From Aphidius gifuensis (taxonomy: Eukaryota; Arthropoda; Insecta; Hymenoptera; Braconidae), in contig NC_057789.1 of NCBI RefSeq assembly GCF_014905175.1, positions 23,928,555-23,992,554 of the forward strand: DNA of 64,000 nucleotides, read 5' to 3'. The notes beneath the pieces are model-generated. The model ran no database searches, was not told where the DNA came from, and saw only the letters and a list, made by a program, of their open reading frames with translations. The translations under genes and the position numbers were made by a program. Positions 59,226 through 64,000 of the stretch are shown in pieces (the first letter of the stretch is position 1; each line of letters begins with the position of its first letter).

Positions 59226-59801
59226 CTATGAATTGGGGTTAGCATTTGGTCCACGTCTGCGTCCGAATGTTGGAACAACAGTAACAAATCTACGGTTGTA
59301 CTGGATACGTCTTTTAGCACGTCCAGTCTTTTTCTTGCTTTTTTCTTGTTTTTCAACCTATAAAATAAATAATCATACATATTAATTATTATCAAAATAT
59401 TATGCTTAATGACATATTTAATTTGGTGTATTAAAAATTACCTTTGGGGTTTGTCCCTTAACTTTACCGGCACGAGCCAAAGAACCATGCACTTTACCTA
59501 ATTAACACAAAAAATAATGACAGAATTAGTTGGTTTTATAATTAAAAATAATAGTAATAATAATTATTATTATTATGTTGAGTTGTTTACCTCCAAGAAG
59601 TGGAACAGTCAAATCAAGACTGGATGAAGCTAAATCAGCAACACAAGTGTCATCTGATAATGGTGCACCAGCACAGTAAAGGGTGAACTCAGTTGTTCCA
59701 ACACTTTCAATTGCTGAGAGTTTAGCTTTGATGTCAACAATTGTTTCATTGCCTTGACAATCGACAACATGTGTCTCTTGACCTCTGATTTGGAGTTGCA
59801 T
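59226..59801 (-). CDS. RpS30: Ubiquitin-like FUBI / ribosomal protein S30 fusion
   Basis: FAU-type fusion: an N-terminal ubiquitin-like domain cleaved from the 40S protein eS30. Exons 59801-59591, 59497-59442 and 59357-59226 give 132 aa. The ubiquitin-like part (MQLQIRGQETHVVDCQGNET to VPLLGG) ends in the cleavable Gly-Gly, exactly at the exon 1/2 border. Then comes eS30: KVHGSLARAGKVKGQTPK, KKKTGRAKRRIQYNRRFV and VPTFGRRRGPNAN. An upstream in-frame Met at 59819 (MQTFAN) is rejected because FUBI starts MQL. A short 5' UTR exon probably lies at 59935-59965 (donor GTAAGTTT). Confidence 0.95.
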
Positions 59802-59999
59802 ATTGGCGAATGTTTGCACCTAAACAATTGAAATCAATTATTAATTAATAATAATAAAAATTTGTTGCAGATATTTTCTCAATTATTACAATAAAAATAA
59901 TTTTACTAATTGTTTTTTTATAAAAAACTTACTGCACCGTGTTGATTCTGAAATCTAGAGACTAGACGAATTGGAAAAGCATGGAAAAGAAATGGAAAG

Positions 60000-60834
60000 G
60001 AAAGAAAAAAAAAGATTTTAGAGTAGTGTTGGTGTACGAATACTTATGAATACTTATGGAAAATGACCGGATGAGAACCAATGAGAACGGTAATTAATAC
60101 AAAATGGCGTCTTAAGCGGGAATTTTTAAACAAATAAAAATAAAATTGAAATACTATTTTATTTATTTAATAAATACCTATATAGGTACATTTAATCATT
60201 TATCATAATTGATTTTTATTTCGAAAAGCAAAATAAGTAATAAATAATAAATTTGAATTTTAACTCAACAAATTAAGAATTAAAATTTTACCGGTTAAAT
60301 AGGCCTAATTTTGAGGTTAAAAAAAAAAATATATTTAATTAGTTATTAACGAAAAATTGTTGTTAATAAATTAACAAAATAAAAATCTATAAATTTTAAC
60401 TCTGTTTGATGGATATATATTTTTTATTTTTTATTCAACAATCATAGAAAAATGTTAAGCGTTTTTTTTTCTTAAAGCTTTATCGTGGTCATTTATTGAG
60501 CTAAAAAATAATAACAATGTGGATATTGTTTGGCGTGTACCAATTGAAAAATTAAAGGTATACGCAAACATTTTCAACAAAACAATTGTTCAATTTTTTT
60601 TGTGTTTATATTCTTGATGAGTAAAAAAATTAATTACAATACATTTATTATCAGAATAAAGAGAAATTATTAATTATTAGGTATAACAATTTATGAATTA
60701 AATAAATGACATCAACAAATGTAAAATTGTATGTTTTTAGAGTGTTTATTTTTGTGTCTTTATACATTTAGTTTATTGATTGGATATTTTTCATTTTACG
60801 ACCTGCAACAAATAAATGGAAAAAAAATATTAAA
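60000..60834. other. FAU-RpL27A-2 intergenic
   Basis: AT-rich. AAAATGGCGTCTTAAGCGGG (about 60100) is a YY1-like motif on the FAU promoter side. No gene. Confidence 0.5.
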
Positions 60835-61906
60835 GCATTTTGTTTTTTAATGAAAATTGCAATAAATTATATAGTAAATAAAAATCATTTGATGAACGTA
60901 TATCAACAGAGTTTTTTGTGTTTGTACGCACGTTCTGACCGCCCGTTCGTTATAATCATGTAAATTTATATAAATAAAATATAAGTGTATTTTCACTTGA
61001 AAAATTATCATTGATAATAGTCGACTTATTGTTTATAATTTATAAGACAACATATTATTTATTTGTGAATGTTGTCAACATACAATTACCATATTATCCA
61101 AAAGACAAAAGATTTATTATTTAAATATGGAAACTGTGATGATCATATGTTTAAATAATAATTATCAAGACAATCAGTCAATTATCATTATCAATGATAA
61201 TTTTTGTAATGGAAAAACAACTTGAAAAAAAAAAATAATAATAATGAAATAAACAATTACCATCAAATTAAGCACAAAGAACACATGCTCCTCCAACAGC
61301 CTTGATTTTGTCTTCAGCTTCTTTGCTGAAAAATTTAGCTTTGACAATAACTGGTTGTTTTGGAAGTCTTCCTTTACCCAAAAGTTTGTAATATCCAGCC
61401 TTGACAAGATCGATAACTGGTACTTTATCAGTTTTGGCATCTTTGTATTTGAGTCTTGTTTGTTCAGATACAAGTGTCCACAATTTGTCCAAGTTCAATG
61501 CTGGGCACCATTTTGTGTTTTTACGTAAATGGTAATTTCTCATACCAAGTTTACCAAAGTATCCAGGATGGTACTTGTCGAAGTTGATTCTGTGATGGTG
61601 CATACCACCGGCATTACCACGACCACCGGGATGCTTTCTGTGTTTGCCTATTTAATCATAAAAAAAAACAAAAAGCATTAGCCTCTTTCCATCTTTAATC
61701 AACATAAAATTAAATTGTCAAAGATATAAATTTTATTTCTCATTTATAAAACATAACCTCAAATTAATAAATCCCCCAAAAAATGAGTTAAATTAAAAAA
61801 TTTATAATCAATATAAAACTTACCAATACGTCCATGACCGTGACTGACGTGTCCACGAAGCTTCCTTGTCTTCTTCTTATGAGTAGACTGAAAATTAATA
61901 AAACAA
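60835..61906. repeat. RpL27A duplicated segment, right copy
   Basis: Partner of 36363-37424, same orientation, 24.5 kb apart. Small differences include an inserted AAAGACA near 61102 and a handful of substitutions, mostly non-coding. Confidence 0.9.
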
Positions 61907-62122
61907 TTAAAGTAAAGCACTCAACAAATTACATAGACACGTGGTGGTCAATTAAAAAAAGTTTCAAAATCGACAAATAAATTAAAAACACGTTTAAAAA
62001 CACACTATATTACTTGGTTTTTTTCAACTAATTAATATTTTTCCACTGATTATTGATTTGAATTGGTAATTGCACAAATATTTATAATAATTGTAAAAAT
62101 TTATTGAGAGTTCACTTACCAT
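61268..62122 (-). CDS. RpL27A: 60S ribosomal protein L27A, copy 2 (probable parent)
   Basis: Exons 62122-62120 (ATG, then GTAAGTGAAC), 61887-61824 and 61647-61268, 148 aa, ending VLCA. The leader contains a pyrimidine-rich CTTTTTTGTAACAGCGACC just before the ATG, resembling a 5' TOP start as expected for ribosomal protein mRNAs; copy 1 lacks this. This copy also has a longer intron 1. That makes it the likely ancestral gene. It is divergent from VPS8, with 738 bp between the start codons. Confidence 0.93.
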
Positions 62123-62860
62123 CTTGGTCGCTGTTACAAAAAAGAAGCTCGAAAAATATATGTACCAAAAACCTTGGTGTGAGTGGCCCAGGTTGCCAAC
62201 ACTGAAACACTCTTTAATTTTATTTATTTTTTTTTTTTTATTTCATCACCGCCATCTTGAATTGGCGCTTAAATTCAAACTTCACAAATCATTGTATCTT
62301 TTTTTTTCCAAATAAAAACTTTATTCAACTTCTTTTTTAAATAAAAAAAAAACCGAAAAATATTTCTTAAATACCCGTATTGTCATTAGCTTTGCTAAAA
62401 TTATTTTTAACCCAATTTTTTCATGGTTTTTTTTTTTAGTATTCCTTTTGAATGAATAATTTTGGTGCTTTTTTTTGGCGCTTTGAACGTTGAAAATGGC
62501 GATTCATCATACCTGGAAAAAAAAAATAAAAAAATATATATTAATTATAATTAGTCACTTGATTATTTATCAGGAAAAAAAATGTCAAAGTGCAAATTAA
62601 TTTATCAAATTGAATCAACAACATTAAAATTAAATTTTACAATGAAATAATGAACAAGAAAAATGTTGCATTTTCAACTTGTTGAATTATTAACTCATTA
62701 TTATGACAGTAAAACAAGATAACAACAATCATCACAGTGTATATTTCAAATGTCAAATTGTCAGCTGGTGTATATATCATACTGAATGATAGGATACAAA
62801 TTAAATAACAAATATTATTAATAAATTTCATTAAAATATAAAAAATAAAACTTTTAAAAA
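62123..62860. promoter_or_regulatory. Divergent RpL27A-2 / VPS8 spacer
   Basis: Contains CACCGCCATCTTGAATTGGC (62246-62265) and GAAAATGGCGATTC (about 62491), YY1-like motifs typical of housekeeping promoters. The rest is AT-rich. Confidence 0.45.
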
Positions 62861-64000
62861 ATGGCTGATAATGGATTTGAGTCTGATGTAAGTTCTCTGG
62901 ACAATTTAAATATCGAAGGATTAAATCTTGACATAGAAGAGGTAAATAAAATATAAATTAAAAACATCAAATAAAACCTGTACGCCCCTTTAATTGTTAT
63001 AAACAAAAATCCATTGTTAAAATCGAAAATAAATGTGCTTAATATATTTCAGCTAGATGATGTTGAGTATTCAATCCCAGCTGTTGATGAATTGCCAACA
63101 TTGGAGAGTATATTAACTGAACAAGATACCGGTGAATTATCAGGACCAGATATTGATATTATTGGTCAATCATCATCAGAACTAATTGATGGAAGTGAAA
63201 CAACAAGTGTTGGTTCATTGTTGTCATTAAATTCATTAACACGTCAATCAACAAAAAATTCAGAGCTACCATTATCTGGTATAATATTAAAACATGCTAT
63301 AATGCGTGGTATAACATCACAAATAAATTCAGCAAATGAAAAAGTTAATGCTGGTCTTGCAAGTTCAATATCAGCTGGTGGTGATATGATTGTCATTGGT
63401 ACAAGTCATGGTTTATTATTATCATTTGATACAAAACAAACATTAAAATGGTGTAATCAAGATATTAAAAATCAAGGTGCTGTATCATCACTTGGTATTA
63501 ATAATGATGGTACACGTTTACTTGCTGGTTATGCACGTGGTAATATATTAATGATTGATTGTACAAATGGTAAAGTACTAAGACTATTAACAGATGTACA
63601 TTCACCAGGTACTGCTGTGTTACATGTTAAATTTACAGATTCATCAAAACTAGCATTATGTAGTGATAGTGGTGGTTCTGTATTTGAATTATCATTTACA
63701 CGTACAATGGGTGTACGTGGTTGTGATAGTAAATGTTTATTTAGTGGTTCACGTGGTGAAGTATGTACAATTGAACCATTATTGCTAAATTCATTACCAC
63801 GACATCCATTAAAAAATTATACAATAATAGCATTAGCAACATTATCACGTGTATTAGTTATATGTATTAGACCAAGAATGAGAATAATATTAACACATCC
63901 ATTAACTGGACCAGCAAAAACATCACCACAAATATCATGGCAACTTGTTGTTATACAAACATCTGATTCAAATAAAATAATTGATCCAGTATTAGCAATA
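62861..64000 (+). CDS. Vps8: VPS8, CORVET tethering subunit (5' part)
   Basis: Vacuolar protein sorting 8, the endosomal CORVET subunit that binds Rab5. Exon 1 is 62861-62941 (MADNGFESDVSSLDNLNIEG). Exon 2 starts at 63053 and stays open to the window end. The N-terminal beta-propeller begins with LILKHAIMRGITSQINSAN-like sequence, then GGDMIVIGTSHGLLLSFDT, NNDGTRLLAGYARGNILMID, HVKFTDSSKLALCSDSGGSV and FELSFTRTMGVRGCDSKCLF. The order and motifs match VPS8. The RING finger and clathrin repeats lie beyond the window. Confidence 0.9.

Overview
This is an AT-rich eukaryotic window that reads as an insect nuclear genome, probably a hymenopteran. The evidence is spliceosomal introns with GT-AG ends, a metazoan histone quintet with 3' stem-loops, a single-chain insect-type fatty acid synthase, a dimmed/Mist1-type bHLH gene, a venom-allergen-5-type CAP relic and secreted insect-type nucleases. 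The order Hymenoptera, and a parasitoid lifestyle, are inference only. I assembled gene models by hand from reading frames, splice signals and phase bookkeeping.

Layout. 1-488: 3' end of a chymotrypsin-like protease. 1.1-6.1 kb: one full replication-dependent histone quintet in the order H4(-) H3(+) H2A(-) H2B(+) H1(-). Each gene ends in the same 16-nt stem-loop, and a diverged repeat occurs three times in the spacers. 6.2-9.5 kb: gene-free, with a GTAATC-rich block and a foldback element carrying a minisatellite. 9.6-11.2 kb: two tandem micro-genes that combine an H2B-like promoter, an ORF of only 24 or 28 codons, and a perfect histone 3' stem-loop. 10.6-15.3 kb: a tandem family of secreted DNA/RNA non-specific endonuclease-like genes (-) with two truncated relics. 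16.4-18.3 kb: a tandem pair of unknown secreted proteins. 20.6-29.0 kb: a complete 10-exon fatty acid synthase with one GC-AG intron. 31.8-36.4 kb: relics (CAP gene with a nonsense codon, cadherin fragment, decayed RpL27A fragment) and a TTAA-flanked MITE.

36.8-64 kb is mainly housekeeping: RpL27A copy 1, PolD2 (with a frame break), dimmed, DPH1, a small putative mitochondrial membrane protein, tRNA-Gln, a USP36-type deubiquitinase, an unknown gene, a TXNDC3-like axonemal thioredoxin protein, SF3A2, FAU (ubiquitin-like/RpS30), RpL27A copy 2, and the 5' end of VPS8.

The most novel candidate is the pair of histone-style micro-genes: proline-rich micropeptides apparently expressed under replication-dependent histone control. 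The 9.6-18.3 kb interval as a whole looks like a fast-evolving island of tandemly duplicated short genes between conserved blocks.
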